From Bacilli bacterium (GTDB taxonomy: Bacteria > Bacillota_I > Bacilli_A > ML615J-28 > CAG-698): a stretch of 64,000 nucleotides of DNA. The translations under genes were made by a program, and so were the position numbers. The notes beneath the pieces were generated by a model. The model was given only the letters and a program-made list of their open reading frames with translations, was not told where the DNA came from and made no database searches. Of this stretch, positions 35,759 to 45,031 are shown one piece after another (the first letter of the stretch is position 1; each line of letters begins with the position of its first letter). The stretch spans positions 1 to 64,000 of the forward strand of contig JAGCUR010000017.1 of the NCBI GenBank assembly GCA_017962745.1. The letters are read 5' to 3'.

Positions 35759-36308
35759 TTTCTTTTTCCTTTAGTAATTTATATCTTAAATATACTGCTA
35801 AACTCTTAGCATCTTCAATTTCTCCATTTAATACCATTGCTTCAAATTCTTTTAAAGAAATCTTTTCATATCTTAGATATTCATCTTCATCTAAGTGTTG
35901 ACTACCTTTTTCAAATTCATCGCAATAATATAAATATATTATTTCACTACAAAAGCCAGGTGAAGAATGAACTTTACCTAAAGAATGAATGCTTTTAGCA
36001 TTTAGGCCTACTTCTTCACTCACTTCTCTAATAGCAGCTGCTGTTGGATCTTCATCTTTTTCAAGTTTTCCGGCAGGTAATTCTACTAATACTTTACCAC
36101 TAGGGTTTCTAAACTGTCTAACAATGTAAGTATATTCTCCATCAATAACTAAAATACATACTCCACCATAATGGGTAACAATTTCACGCATCGCTTGTTC
36201 GCCATTTGGTAAAAGTACCATATCTTTTCTTACTTTGATGATTTTACCATCATAAATCATTTCACTAGAAATGATTGGTTGAAATTCTAAATTATCATTC
36301 TTTTTCAT
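35751..36308 (-). CDS. nudF: Nudix hydrolase, ADP-ribose pyrophosphatase type
   Basis: The 185-residue protein has a full Nudix box in GKLEKDEDPTAAAIREVSEE (G-x5-E-x7-R-E-x2-E-E). The upstream VRQFRNPSGKVLVELPAGK block is typical of ADP-ribose pyrophosphatases, which split ADP-ribose to AMP and ribose-5-phosphate. Its ATG overlaps the engB TGA as ATGA and no ribosome site is evident, so its translation probably depends on engB. Confidence 0.88.
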   Translation of the reverse strand: MKKNDNLEFQPIISSEMIYDGKIIKVRKDMVLLPNGEQAMREIVTHYGGVCILVIDGEYTYIVRQFRNPSGKVLVELPAGKLEKDEDPTAAAIREVSEEVGLNAKSIHSLGKVHSSPGFCSEIIYLYYCDEFEKGSQHLDEDEYLRYEKISLKEFEAMVLNGEIEDAKSLAVYLRYKLLKEKENV

Positions 36309-36877
36309 TTTAAATTATTGATGATGGCTTCTACTTCATCGATTCCTTTCTTCGTATTAGCGCTTGTTACGATAATTTGGGCATCACTAATCTTATTTTT
36401 AATTTCTTTTACGGCTCTAAATACTAGCGTAGATCCGATTTTATCCGATTTCGTTGCCACAATTATAAAAGGTACATTTAAATACTTTAAATATTCATAC
36501 ATTAACATATCATCTTTAGTTGGTCCTACTTTAGTATCAACTAATAAAAATACCATCTTAAGATTATCATTTTTAGTTAGGTATTCTTCTAAGCTATCAC
36601 CAAAATCAATTCTTTTATCGATTGATTTAGCGGCATAACCATATCCTGGTGCATCCACAAAATAAAACTCTTCATCGATTAAATAATAATTTAGCGCAAT
36701 TGTTTTACCAGGTTTAGATGAAGTGTAGGCTAATAGTTTTCTTCCTGCTAAGGCATTAATTAAACTTGATTTACCTACATTACTTCTACCTAAGAAAATA
36801 AATTCACTTAAATTATTTTTATTAGGAGACTGATTAAGTTTTGCTGTACTAATAATATATTCGCTTTTTTTAAACAT
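36305..36877 (-). CDS. engB: Ribosome-biogenesis GTPase EngB (YsxC)
   Basis: The 190-residue GTPase carries G1 GRSNVGKSS, the G2 region TSSKPGKT, G3 VDAPGYG and G4 ATKSDK. EngB helps assemble the 50S subunit. AGAGGT precedes the ATG. The gene begins only about 20 bases after the 3' end of the RNase P RNA, with no terminator between, so it is probably transcribed from the rnpB promoter. Confidence 0.95.
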   Translation of the reverse strand: MFKKSEYIISTAKLNQSPNKNNLSEFIFLGRSNVGKSSLINALAGRKLLAYTSSKPGKTIALNYYLIDEEFYFVDAPGYGYAAKSIDKRIDFGDSLEEYLTKNDNLKMVFLLVDTKVGPTKDDMLMYEYLKYLNVPFIIVATKSDKIGSTLVFRAVKEIKNKISDAQIIVTSANTKKGIDEVEAIINNLK

Positions 36878-36897
36878 AATATACCTCTATGGATAAT

Positions 36898-37210
36898 GTA
36901 TTCAATAAGCCTCGTTCTGTTTTATGCAATCATTTATCTAAAGAATTACTTCTTTTCTGGAATCCATTCTTAATTAGTATCCAGACTCCCCTACCAAATT
37001 TGGGTTTCTAGCTTATGGGGTTTACCCGTTCCACCCATCCGTTTCCAGATGGCTCGTCTCTGTGGCACTTTATGAGGTTAACCATTTGAGGTCACTTCTC
37101 GCCGTCACCAATCCCTTGGTGCCCTAGTTTATCACTAGGCATAAACACTACAGCATCACAGCTGTGCTAGCAAGGACTTTCCTAACCTTTCGGCTCGATT
37201 GCTCGAATAC
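36898..37210 (-). ncRNA. rnpB: RNase P RNA, class B (Bacillus type)
   Basis: Read on the minus strand, the conserved blocks of Bacillus-type RNase P RNA come in order: GGAAAGTCC, GTGTTTATGCCTAGTGAT, GGTGACGGCGAGAAG, AAAGTGCCACAGAGACGA, GGTGGAACGGGTAAACCCC, GAAACCCAAATTTGGTAGGG, ATAAATGATTGC and ACAGAACGAGGCTTA. The ends pair as helix P1 (GTATTC with GAATAC). At about 313 bases it is shorter than the roughly 400 of B. subtilis. It processes the 5' ends of tRNA precursors. The 5' end at about 37210 agrees with the start predicted from its promoter. Confidence 0.95.
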
Positions 37211-37216
37211 TTAAAC

Positions 37217-37245
37217 ATTATAAATTAAATAGGGAGATTTGTCAA
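37217..37245 (-). promoter_or_regulatory. Consensus promoter of rnpB
   Basis: TTGACA (37240-37245) and TATAAT (37217-37222) on the minus strand, 17 bases apart: a perfect sigma-A promoter. The minus 35 box is embedded in the T run of the pnp terminator (TTTTTTGACA). Confidence 0.92.
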
Positions 37246-37276
37246 AAAAGGCATTGATACAAGTATCAATGCTTTT
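37246..37276 (-). terminator. Terminator of pnp
   Basis: GCATTGATAC and GTATCAATGC form a ten-base stem, flanked by A and T runs. On the minus strand the T run leads straight into the minus 35 box of rnpB. Confidence 0.88.
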
Positions 37277-37281
37277 TTAAT

Positions 37282-39396
37282 TTAAGCGTTAATTGCTGCT
37301 TTACGAGAAAGTTTAATCTTGCCTGTCTTTTCATCGATTCCGATTACTTTAACAACAATTTCATCACCTTCTGCTAAAACATCTTTAACAGCTTTAACTC
37401 TTTCGTTAGCAAGTTCTGAAATATGAACCATTCCTTCGCATCCTGGCCATAATTCTACGAATGCACCGAAGTCAACGATCTTTACAACTTTACCAGTATA
37501 AATTTGATCAACTTCTGCTTCTTTAACGATGTCTTGAATCTTTTCGCAAGCTGCTTCAATCCATTTACGATCTTGATGCATTACGAATACTCTACCATCT
37601 TGTTCGATATCAATCTTTACGTTATCGCATTCTTCGATAATCTTAGTGATAACTTTTCCACCAGCACCGATTACTTCTCTAATCTTATCTGGATCGATTC
37701 TAAACATTACAACTTTTGGTGCATATGGTGATAATTCATCACGATATGTATTAATAGTATTTAACATATGTCCTAGAATTGTCATTCTACCAACTTTAGC
37801 TTGAGCTAAAGCTTCTTTTAAGATGTCACGAGAAATTCCTTTAACTTTAATATCCATTTGCAAAGCAGTGATACCATTTCTAGAACCAGCTACCTTGAAG
37901 TCCATATCACCATAATGGTCTTCCATACCTTGGATATCTGTTAAGATTGTGTATTTACCAGTTTCTTCATCACTAATTAGACCCATAGCAATACCAGCAA
38001 CAGGTGCTTTAATTGGTACACCAGCAGCCATTAGAGCCATAGTTCCTGAACAAATTGAAGCTTGAGATGAAGAACCATTTGATTCTAAGATTTCACTTAC
38101 AACTCTAATAGTGTATGGGAATTCATCTTCAGATGGAATTACTTGGGCTAATGCTCTTTCAGCTAAAGCACCATGACCGATTTCACGTCTTCCAGGTGAA
38201 CCATATCTTCCTACTTCACCAACAGAGAATGCTGGGAAGTTGTAGTGGAACATAAATCTCTTACCTTCTTCAACTCCTAAGCCATCGATTACTTGGAATT
38301 CATTTAAAGAACCAAGTGTTACGATACCTAATGATTGAGTTTGACCTCTTGTAAATAAAGCAGATCCATGAGTTCTTTCTAATACATCAACTCTACTTGA
38401 AAGTGGTCTAATTTCATCAACTTTTCTACCATCAGGTCTAACTTTATCTTCAGTAATTAATCTACGTACTTCTGTAGCTACGATTAATTCTAAGATATTG
38501 TTAACGAATTTCATCTTATCTTCTAAGTCTTCATCACCTTTCCAGGCAGCCTCTAACTTTTCGATAACTTCTTCGTTGATTGCTTCGATTGTTCTAGCAC
38601 GTTCTAGCTTATCATAGATACTTACAGCTTTAACTAATCTATCTTCAGCCATATCGCGAACTAGTTTATTGATATCTTCTGGAATAACTCTTAACTCAAC
38701 TTCAGTCTTAACTTTACCACAAGCCTTAACGATTTCTTTTTGGAAAGCGCATAATCTCTTGATTTCTTCAAAACCGAACATTAAAGCATCTAACATATCT
38801 TCTTCAGATACTTCTTTAGAGCCAGCTTCTACCATGTTAATAGCTTCGCTAGTTCCAGCTACGATTAAGTTAATATCGCTCTTTTCTAATTCTTCTACAG
38901 TTGGGTTGATTACGAATTCACCATTAATTCTACCAACTTGGACACCAGCAATTGGTCCTTCAAATGGAATATCTGAGATGCATAAAGCAATTGATGCACC
39001 TAACATTGCTGTCATTTGGCTTGAATAATCAGGGTTAGCAGATAGTACTGTATTGATAACTTGTACTTCATTTCTAAATCCTTCGGCAAATAATGGTCTA
39101 ATTGGTCTATCAATTAAACGTGAAGTTAATGTTTCATGTTCAGTTGGTCTACCTTCTCTTTTAAAGAAACCACCAGGAATCTTACCAGCTGCATATAATT
39201 TTTCTTGATATAAAACAGTTAATGGAAAGAAATCAGCAGTTGATGCATTATTTGAAAATACAGCAGCACTTAATACAGTTGTATCGTTGTAATGAACCAT
39301 AGCAGCACCATTGGCTTGCTTTGCAACTTCTCCCACTTCGACTACAAACTTACGTCCTTCTTTTTGAACGTATTCAAATCTTTGAATTTCACTCAT
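37282..39396 (-). CDS. pnp: Polyribonucleotide nucleotidyltransferase (PNPase)
   Basis: PNPase degrades RNA from the 3' end by phosphorolysis. The 704-residue protein has two RNase PH domains (about 5-230 and 310-550), a KH domain (about 555-615, [12 protein letters not shown]) and an S1 domain (about 625-695, [20 protein letters not shown]). The start at 39396 is an ATG with AAGGAG nine bases upstream; the longer frame opens with TTG and no site. It follows rpsO as in most bacteria, with a structured leader between. Confidence 0.96.
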   Translation of the reverse strand: MSEIQRFEYVQKEGRKFVVEVGEVAKQANGAAMVHYNDTTVLSAAVFSNNASTADFFPLTVLYQEKLYAAGKIPGGFFKREGRPTEHETLTSRLIDRPIRPLFAEGFRNEVQVINTVLSANPDYSSQMTAMLGASIALCISDIPFEGPIAGVQVGRINGEFVINPTVEELEKSDINLIVAGTSEAINMVEAGSKEVSEEDMLDALMFGFEEIKRLCAFQKEIVKACGKVKTEVELRVIPEDINKLVRDMAEDRLVKAVSIYDKLERARTIEAINEEVIEKLEAAWKGDEDLEDKMKFVNNILELIVATEVRRLITEDKVRPDGRKVDEIRPLSSRVDVLERTHGSALFTRGQTQSLGIVTLGSLNEFQVIDGLGVEEGKRFMFHYNFPAFSVGEVGRYGSPGRREIGHGALAERALAQVIPSEDEFPYTIRVVSEILESNGSSSQASICSGTMALMAAGVPIKAPVAGIAMGLISDEETGKYTILTDIQGMEDHYGDMDFKVAGSRNGITALQMDIKVKGISRDILKEALAQAKVGRMTILGHMLNTINTYRDELSPYAPKVVMFRIDPDKIREVIGAGGKVITKIIEECDNVKIDIEQDGRVFVMHQDRKWIEAACEKIQDIVKEAEVDQIYTGKVVKIVDFGAFVELWPGCEGMVHISELANERVKAVKDVLAEGDEIVVKVIGIDEKTGKIKLSRKAAINA

Positions 39397-39451
39397 TTTT
39401 TTATTCTCCTTTTCCAACCACCTTATACTACTCCCGATAAGTAATATAAGC

Positions 39452-39472
39452 GTACTAAAATCTTTTTAGTAC
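39452..39472 (-). promoter_or_regulatory. Hairpin in the pnp leader
   Basis: GTACTAAAA and TTTTAGTAC form a perfect nine-base stem with a three-base loop in the roughly 130-base region between the rpsO terminator and pnp. In other bacteria pnp leaders carry a hairpin cut by RNase III for PNPase self-control. The role here is inferred from position only. Confidence 0.4.
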
Positions 39473-39528
39473 TAACCTTTATGGGGGCTACCCTATATAT
39501 AAACCTAAATGTTAGGATATATTCATAC

Positions 39529-39548
39529 AAAAAGGGCAATCAATGCCC
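39529..39548 (-). terminator. Terminator after rpsO
   Basis: GGGCA/TGCCC stem with a five-base loop followed on the minus strand by five T. The stem is short, so some read-through into pnp is likely. Confidence 0.7.
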
Positions 39549-39562
39549 TCCAAGTTTTCAAA

Positions 39563-39835
39563 TTATTTTCTTAAGCCAAGTTTCTTAATAACTTCACGAT
39601 AGCTATTAACATCATGTGCTTTAAGATAAGCTAGTAAGTTACGACGATGACCAATCTTTTTAAGTAAGCCACGACGTGAGTGGAAATCATGAATGTGTTC
39701 TTGTAAATGCTCATTTAAACGGTTGATTTCAGCTGTTAAAATGGCGATTTGAACTTCTACAGATCCACTGTCTTTTTCATTCTTACCGAACTCAGCAACA
39801 AGTTTAGCTTTTTCTTCTTGAGAAATGCATGACAT
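39563..39835 (-). CDS. rpsO: 30S ribosomal protein S15
   Basis: The 90-residue protein has the S15 core: [40 protein letters not shown] and [19 protein letters not shown]. It binds 16S rRNA in the central domain of the small subunit. AAGGAGG lies upstream of the ATG. It has its own promoter and an about 78-base leader. Confidence 0.97.
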   Translation of the reverse strand: MSCISQEEKAKLVAEFGKNEKDSGSVEVQIAILTAEINRLNEHLQEHIHDFHSRRGLLKKIGHRRNLLAYLKAHDVNSYREVIKKLGLRK

Positions 39836-39913
39836 AATTTGTTCCTCCTTATTAATTAATGTCGCCTAAGACAAAGAATAACGTTGGAGAATCATTACTC
39901 CTAGTCACAGGTC
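39836..39913 (-). promoter_or_regulatory. rpsO leader, possible S15 autoregulatory site
   Basis: The predicted transcript starts near 39913. Within it GGAG-n8-CTCC and GTC-n6-GAC can pair before the ribosome site. S15 represses its own leader in several bacteria by binding a leader structure, but leader folds differ between groups, so this is a plausible site and not a recognised one. Confidence 0.4.
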
Positions 39914-39919
39914 ATTAAC

Positions 39920-39948
39920 ATTATACTCTATTCAATCAAAAAATTCAA
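39920..39948 (-). promoter_or_regulatory. Promoter of rpsO
   Basis: TTGAAT (39943-39948) and TATAAT (39920-39925) on the minus strand are 17 bases apart. The IS30 insertion begins only 12 bases further upstream, so the promoter core was spared. Confidence 0.7.
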
Positions 39949-39959
39949 GTAAAATGTTA

Positions 39960-39974
39960 TCTATTATCTTGCTG
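39960..39974. repeat. Target-site duplication, left copy
   Basis: TCTATTATCTTGCTG is repeated exactly at 41466-41480 on the other side of the IS30 element. Beyond these 15 bases the flanks differ. Confidence 0.8.
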
Positions 39975-40027
39975 TGAAAATTGTAAAATATAAATTGACA
40001 GTAAATAAAGAGAAACAAAGGGGTTGA

Positions 40028-40046
40028 AGGGGGAATGTGTCCCCCT
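40028..40046. repeat. Hairpin near the left IS end
   Basis: AGGGGG and CCCCCT flank a seven-base loop, a very stable stem upstream of the transposase start. Insertion sequences often carry such hairpins to block transcription or translation entering from outside. Confidence 0.6.
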
Positions 40047-40147
40047 GATACTCGCATAGAAAAGCGAAATTTTAAAAACCATTAAAAAAACACATCGTTT
40101 TATTCTATAATGTTAATAACCACAAAAACAGAAAGGAATAAAACGAT

Positions 40148-40432
40148 ATGTCCACTTATTATTCTACATCATTCTCTTCCAAAAATATACAATTTATTCA
40201 TAGAGCCATAATAGCAAAGGCCTTAAAAGATGGCGATACTGTTACTGAAATAGCTAAAGAACTACATTTTTCAAGACAAGCAATTCATAGTGAAATAAAA
40301 CGAGGCACATTTGATAAACTTACGTCTGAATTAGACATGGTAAAAGTATATGATCCATATAAAGCAGAATATGCGCATCTTTCTTCTCAACAATTCAAAG
40401 GAAGACTATTGATGTATATAATAAAAAAATAA
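40148..40432 (+). pseudogene. IS30-family transposase, N-terminal part
   Basis: The 94-residue piece holds the IS30 helix-turn-helix (DTVTEIAKELHFSRQAIHSE) and the KVYDPYKAEYAHL segment, then stops at TAA right after an A7 run. The catalytic part continues in the same frame from 40514, with a second TAA just before it. A minus 1 shift on A AAA AAA opens another frame but does not join the catalytic part, so two in-frame stops have to be bypassed. The most likely reading is a dead transposase. Confidence 0.75.
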
Positions 40433-40513
40433 CAAGCGAATGGCTGTTATCTAGAGGGCTACAATTGCCCAAAGATGCAACCAACTTGTTATCTACCAAC
40501 ACTATAACATCAG

Positions 40514-41422
40514 ATGAAAGTGTTGTCAATAGGGCAGAAGATAAAAAGACGAGCTATTAAAAAAGCGTTAAAAGTAAAAATAAGCATATTAGATGGTCAT
40601 CCAGAATTAAAAGAGATTATAGAGCATAAACTATCTAAAAAGCATTCTCCAGAAGTAATAGCTCTAGAAATAAGCAAGTTATATCAAGATGAAGCCGTTT
40701 CATATAAGCCATGTTTTAAAACAATTTATAATTTAATCAACTCACATAAGCTTAACGTAAATGAAAAATGGTTTATATACAAGCGCAAAAAAAGAAATAA
40801 AGCGCATAAAGAAGAAAAAACTATAGAAAAGCCTAATGGCGGCTTATCAATTGATTTAAGGCCCAATATAAGTGATAGAATCGAATTTGGTCATTGGGAA
40901 ATCGATTGTGTAGTTGGTAAGCGCAATGGTAAATCTACTTGTCTTATGACCTTAGTAGAAAGAAAAACTAGATATGGTATTACGATGTTAATTCCTAAGA
41001 AAAGTAAGAAATGCATCGTAAATGCCTTAAAAGCAATAAAAAGACAATTTGGTAAATACTTTTATGACATCTTTAAATCAATCACAGCTGATAATGGCTC
41101 TGAATTTAAAGATGCTTTAGGCATGTCTTTAAAACTTAAGAATGGTAAAAGCGTAATGATTTATTATGCTCACGCCTATCATTCATGGGAAAGAGGATCA
41201 AATGAAAACTACAATAGGATGATTAGAAGATACTTTCCAAAAGGCACAGACTTTACGAAAGTAACAAATAATCAAATTCAAAAGGCAATAAACTTAATAA
41301 ATAGCTATCCTCGAAAACAATTTGGATTTAAAACGGCTAAAAACAAATTTATAAAAGAATTATCGTCTATTATAGACGATAATAACATTATACATAAAAT
41401 GATTAAAGGGATTAACCAATAA
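40514..41422 (+). pseudogene. IS30-family transposase, catalytic part
   Basis: The 302-residue piece contains the DDE core: HWEIDCVVGK (first Asp), ITADNGSEF (second Asp) and HSWERGSNENYNRMIRRYFP, whose Glu is the third. All three acids are intact. No ribosome site is seen before its first ATG, so by itself it is unlikely to be translated well. It lies in the same frame as the N-terminal part. Confidence 0.8.
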
Positions 41423-41465
41423 TACGATTAATCCCTAAGTGTAAACTTTTTATTTACAAATTGCT

Positions 41466-41480
41466 TCTATTATCTTGCTG
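41466..41480. repeat. Target-site duplication, right copy
   Basis: Second copy of TCTATTATCTTGCTG. With the following ATAGTAG it forms CTATTAT-n7-ATAGTAG, an imperfect inverted repeat, so the element seems to have entered a hairpin-like target downstream of the membrane gene. Confidence 0.8.
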
Positions 41481-41521
41481 ATAGTAGCATAAAATCATTA
41501 AATTCTTTTATGATTCACTTT

Positions 41522-42160
41522 TTATGCTTTATATCTAGCAAATCTTATAATCATTATTAAACCAACTACTACCATTAGAATACCTACGCCTAATGAAAAA
41601 TAGTTATTTATGAATAATAAGATATCAATTTCTTTATATTCTAAAATAATACGTGATACATATTCTTCAATAATTACTAAGTCAGCTAAAGCAGATACAA
41701 ATACCATTTCTTTTAAGCCAATTACCATAATGTCTCTCTTTTCTAAAGCACCTCTTAGCTTTAGACAAGACATTATAAACATGATTAGCATAAATAAGAT
41801 TAGTAATGATCCTATTAAGCCACTATATGTTTTATCATTAGAGATATCAATACCATTTACTTTTAGTACTACAAAAGCAATAAAGATAAAGGCATATACT
41901 AAAATGGCAATAGCCATTTTTAAATAAGCCTTTTTCTTCTTTTCTCTAGTTTGTAAAACATTCTTTACAAATACAACTTTGCAAATAAATACCATCAAAG
42001 TAGAGATAGATGCTATTAGTAATACTAATTATTTTGTTAAGAAGCCTAAGCCAAATTTATATAGGAAGCTTACTAAAGTGATTAAAGATGTGAAAAAGGT
42101 TGACCTTTTTAACTTCTTTTTCTCACTTAGTTGTTTTCTTTCTTCTTTTGTCTTTCTCAT
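41522..42160 (-). pseudogene. Six-helix membrane protein broken by an in-frame TAA
   Basis: The gene starts at 42160, where its ATG overlaps the glyA TGA (ATGA). It runs 43 codons ([20 protein letters not shown], then a first hydrophobic helix) to a TAA at 42029-42031. The same frame continues without any shift (LVLLIASISTLMVFICK onward) to 41522, giving 211 residues with about six membrane helices if the stop is ignored. The coupling to glyA and the clean frame show that it was one gene. I do not recognise the family. A sequencing error or a recent mutation are both possible; the second part alone could start at a Met but lacks a ribosome site. Confidence 0.65.
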
Positions 42161-43395
42161 CTATCCATTACCTTTTCTAGTGGGTATTTCTTGGTTAAGT
42201 TTAATACTTTTTCGTGAATCTTAGCAAGTTTAGCTTCATCATCCTTATTTTTAATTGCTTCATCGATTAAAGTGGCAATTTCTTTCATATCGGCTTCTTT
42301 AAAGCCTCTGGTAGTGATGGCAGCTGTACCCATTCTGATACCTGATGCTACCATTGGTGGCAGGCTATCGAATGGTACTGTATTTTTATTAACTGTAATA
42401 CCAACTCTATCAAGTAACACTTCAACTTCTTTACCCGTAAGGCCACAAGAAGCATACATATCAACTAATAATAAGTGATTATCAGTGCCACCTGTTACTA
42501 CTTTATAGCCTTTTTCGATTAATGCATTGGCTAGCGCTTTCGCATTACTAACTATACATTTTGCATATTCTTTAAAACTATCTTTAAGTGCTTCTCCAAA
42601 ACATACAGCTTTACCAGCAATCACATGCATTAAAGGTCCACCTTGAATGCCAGGGAATAAGGCAGAATTGACATTTTTATATACTTCATAATTATTGGTT
42701 AAAATTAAACCGCCTCTTGGACCTCTTAGTGTCTTATGCGTAGTTGATGTTACGATATCCGCATAATCAACTGGGTTTTGGTGAATACCTGCGGCAACTA
42801 AACCTGCAATATGCGCCATATCAACCATCAAATAAGCGCTAACTGAATCAGCGATTTGTCTAAAGCGCCTAAAATCAATCTCACGCGCATATGCACTAGC
42901 GCCAGCTACGATTAGTTTTGGTCTAAATTCTAAAGTAATACGCTCGATCTCATCATAATCAATCATTTGCGTATCTTTACTTACTTGATAATATCTAAAT
43001 TCATAATCTTGACCAGAAAATGATAATTTATGACCATGAGTTAAATGGCCACCATGCTCTAGTGCCATTGCTAAAACTTTATCACCTTTATTAAGGAGCG
43101 CGCGATATGCTGCCATATTGGCCTGACTACCAGAATGGGGCTGCACATTAACGTATTTTACGTTAAATAGGGCTTTAGCTCTATCTTTTGCCAATTGTTC
43201 AATATCATCTACAAATTCGCATCCCCCGTAATATCTTCTTCCGGGATAACCTTCAGCGTATTTATTAGTAAGGATTGATCCTACTGCTTCTAATACATCA
43301 TTTGATACATAGTTTTCACTAGCTATTAATTCGATATTGTCTTCTTGTCTAGTCTCCTCGTTTTTAATTATTCTTAAAACTTCTAAATCTTTCAT
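42157..43395 (-). CDS. glyA: Serine hydroxymethyltransferase
   Basis: A PLP enzyme that turns serine and tetrahydrofolate into glycine and 5,10-methylene-tetrahydrofolate. The 412-residue chain has the [12 protein letters not shown] start, the [14 protein letters not shown] block and the PLP Lys in [14 protein letters not shown]. It lies nine bases after mtnN and ends in TGA overlapped by the membrane gene. It links the operon to one-carbon supply. Confidence 0.96.
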   Translation of the reverse strand: MKDLEVLRIIKNEETRQEDNIELIASENYVSNDVLEAVGSILTNKYAEGYPGRRYYGGCEFVDDIEQLAKDRAKALFNVKYVNVQPHSGSQANMAAYRALLNKGDKVLAMALEHGGHLTHGHKLSFSGQDYEFRYYQVSKDTQMIDYDEIERITLEFRPKLIVAGASAYAREIDFRRFRQIADSVSAYLMVDMAHIAGLVAAGIHQNPVDYADIVTSTTHKTLRGPRGGLILTNNYEVYKNVNSALFPGIQGGPLMHVIAGKAVCFGEALKDSFKEYAKCIVSNAKALANALIEKGYKVVTGGTDNHLLLVDMYASCGLTGKEVEVLLDRVGITVNKNTVPFDSLPPMVASGIRMGTAAITTRGFKEADMKEIATLIDEAIKNKDDEAKLAKIHEKVLNLTKKYPLEKVMDR

Positions 43396-43403
43396 TTACA
43401 TCC

Positions 43404-44120
43404 TCAAATATTCTCTAACAAATATAGACTAATTTTTAATCCCATCTTATCGGCATCACTAATTGATGCTTCAAATACATCGTCTTGATTTTCCATCCCA
43501 ATTACGTCAGATATGTACCTAATTGCTAAGAAATTATTTCCCATCAACATACAGCTTTGCGCATATGCTGCTGACTCCATATCAAACGCCATTATGTTTA
43601 AATCACTAAAGTGATCACTAATTAGTTTATCGCATTTTTCTTTATCAACCATGAACGATTCATTGGTGCAAATATCACCATATTTTAACTTAAAATCGCT
43701 TTTCTTAAGTAATTTAACTAATCTTTCATCACCACTAAATTGCAAAGGACACTTGCTCATTTGGCCGTAGCGATATTTTGATTCAAAGACACTTAAGTTG
43801 ACATCGCCATATAGACAGTTAAGTCCAACTACGATATCGCTAACATTAACTTTACTAGTGCCACCAGCAGTTCCTAAGTTAATAATGTAATCATCTTTAG
43901 TTAGATTAAATGTCTGATTTAAATTAGAAATTAACAAAGCACTAGCAACTCTACCTACGCCACTAATACCAATTATTACTTCAATTCCTCTTTCTAAATC
44001 ATAATCACCAATTGTATATTCGTATATACTAGATTTGATTACTTTTTTATTTACTAGAGGAATGAACCTCGTTAGCGTATCTAGTTCTTCTTGCATTGCG
44101 GCAATGATTACGAATTTCAT
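43404..44120 (-). CDS. mtnN: 5'-Methylthioadenosine/S-adenosylhomocysteine nucleosidase
   Basis: It removes adenine from methylthioadenosine and S-adenosylhomocysteine, the waste products of SAM use. The 238-residue protein has IIAAMQEELD at the start (catalytic Glu), NLGTAGG for the ribose, FDMESAAYAQ (the Glu that grips the ribose) and the catalytic Asp of RYISDVIG. It overlaps ribF by four bases. Confidence 0.93.
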   Translation of the reverse strand: MKFVIIAAMQEELDTLTRFIPLVNKKVIKSSIYEYTIGDYDLERGIEVIIGISGVGRVASALLISNLNQTFNLTKDDYIINLGTAGGTSKVNVSDIVVGLNCLYGDVNLSVFESKYRYGQMSKCPLQFSGDERLVKLLKKSDFKLKYGDICTNESFMVDKEKCDKLISDHFSDLNIMAFDMESAAYAQSCMLMGNNFLAIRYISDVIGMENQDDVFEASISDADKMGLKISLYLLENI

Positions 44121-45031
44121 TTTCTAACCTCTTCAATATCTTTTAATATTTGTGCTCTTAGCTCTTCAACCGAATTAAATTTAATCTCATCTCTAATAAA
44201 CTCTTCAAACTCCACAAGCATAAATTTGCCATATAAATCTTGATCAAAATCAAGAATATGGACTTCGAGAGTTCTAGTATTATTTAGCCCCACGGTTGGG
44301 TTTAGGCCGATATTACAAATAGCTTTATGCTTTTCGTGATCAATAATGGCATTACATTTATAAACACCAGGTTTAATACAAAAATCATTTTCTGCTAGTT
44401 TAATATTAGCAGTCTTAATTCCTAGCTTTGAGCCAATTTTGTTACCTTTAGTTACAATCCCACCCATCTTAAATGTTTTTAGTAATAACTTATTAGCTTC
44501 ATCAATATTACCTTCAATTAAGTAGTTACGGATGTCTTCACTTCCAAGCTTACTTCCATCTTCTTTTCTTAAAGCAGGGATTATAAATAAGTTAGATGTA
44601 ACTTCACCTAAAGTTTTAACTGATCCTTGACCATATTTACCATATCTAAAATCTTCGCCGACAACAATCGCATCCATTTCGGCTAAAAAGCGCGCATTAA
44701 ATTCTTGATATGGCATATTAACTAATGTTTCATCACATCTGATGATGCAGCAGTAATCAATACCTAACTGTCTAAAAGCATTTATTCTTTCATCTAATAG
44801 TAATAAATAACCTTTATTTTCGCGTTTTTTTAAAACATAATCAGGATGTGGATCAAAAGTAAAGACGACAGTTTTAGCGCTAAACTTCGCTGCTTCTTTC
44901 GCTAAAGCGCCGAAGATAAGTTTATGACCTTTGTGTATGCCATCAAAGACACCAATTGTGCATACCAAATTTGTGTCATTGCTCATCTTATCTTTAAATA
45001 CATCATTACTATATAAATATATTAATTCCAT
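44117..45031 (-). CDS. ribF: Bifunctional riboflavin kinase/FAD synthetase
   Basis: It phosphorylates riboflavin to FMN and adenylates FMN to FAD. The N-terminal nucleotidyltransferase part (about 1-180) has GVFDGIHKGHKLIF and VVGEDFRYGKYGQG; the C-terminal kinase part (about 185-304) has GNKIGSKLGIKTANI and CNIGLNPTVG. It overlaps truB by ten bases; a truB-ribF order is common in bacteria. Confidence 0.95.
   Translation of the reverse strand: MELIYLYSNDVFKDKMSNDTNLVCTIGVFDGIHKGHKLIFGALAKEAAKFSAKTVVFTFDPHPDYVLKKRENKGYLLLLDERINAFRQLGIDYCCIIRCDETLVNMPYQEFNARFLAEMDAIVVGEDFRYGKYGQGSVKTLGEVTSNLFIIPALRKEDGSKLGSEDIRNYLIEGNIDEANKLLLKTFKMGGIVTKGNKIGSKLGIKTANIKLAENDFCIKPGVYKCNAIIDHEKHKAICNIGLNPTVGLNNTRTLEVHILDFDQDLYGKFMLVEFEEFIRDEIKFNSVEELRAQILKDIEEVRK

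Larger units (their letters stand above)
39975..41465 (+). mobile_element. IS30-family insertion sequence (decayed)
   Basis: A 1,491-bp element lying between 15-bp direct repeats. Its ends form an imperfect inverted repeat: about seven bases in from each end both read TGTAAA, followed by matching AA, TT-ACA-T positions. It carries a transposase of the IS30 (DDE) family split by in-frame stops. A GGGGG/CCCCC hairpin at 40028-40046 near the left end could protect the transposase from outside transcription. A 15-bp duplication is long for the family but fits IS1630-like mycoplasma relatives, which duplicate inverted-repeat targets of varying length. Confidence 0.8.

Noticed and set aside
40425-40560. 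Programmed minus 1 frameshift joining the two IS30 transposase halves
   Set aside because: Both halves are in the same frame and the minus 1 frame ends at about 40560 without joining the catalytic part, so the signal cannot produce a full transposase.
41522-42160. Reassigned TAA as a sense codon in this genome
   Set aside because: Many core genes here end in TAA at the expected length, so TAA is a normal stop; local mutation or error is simpler.
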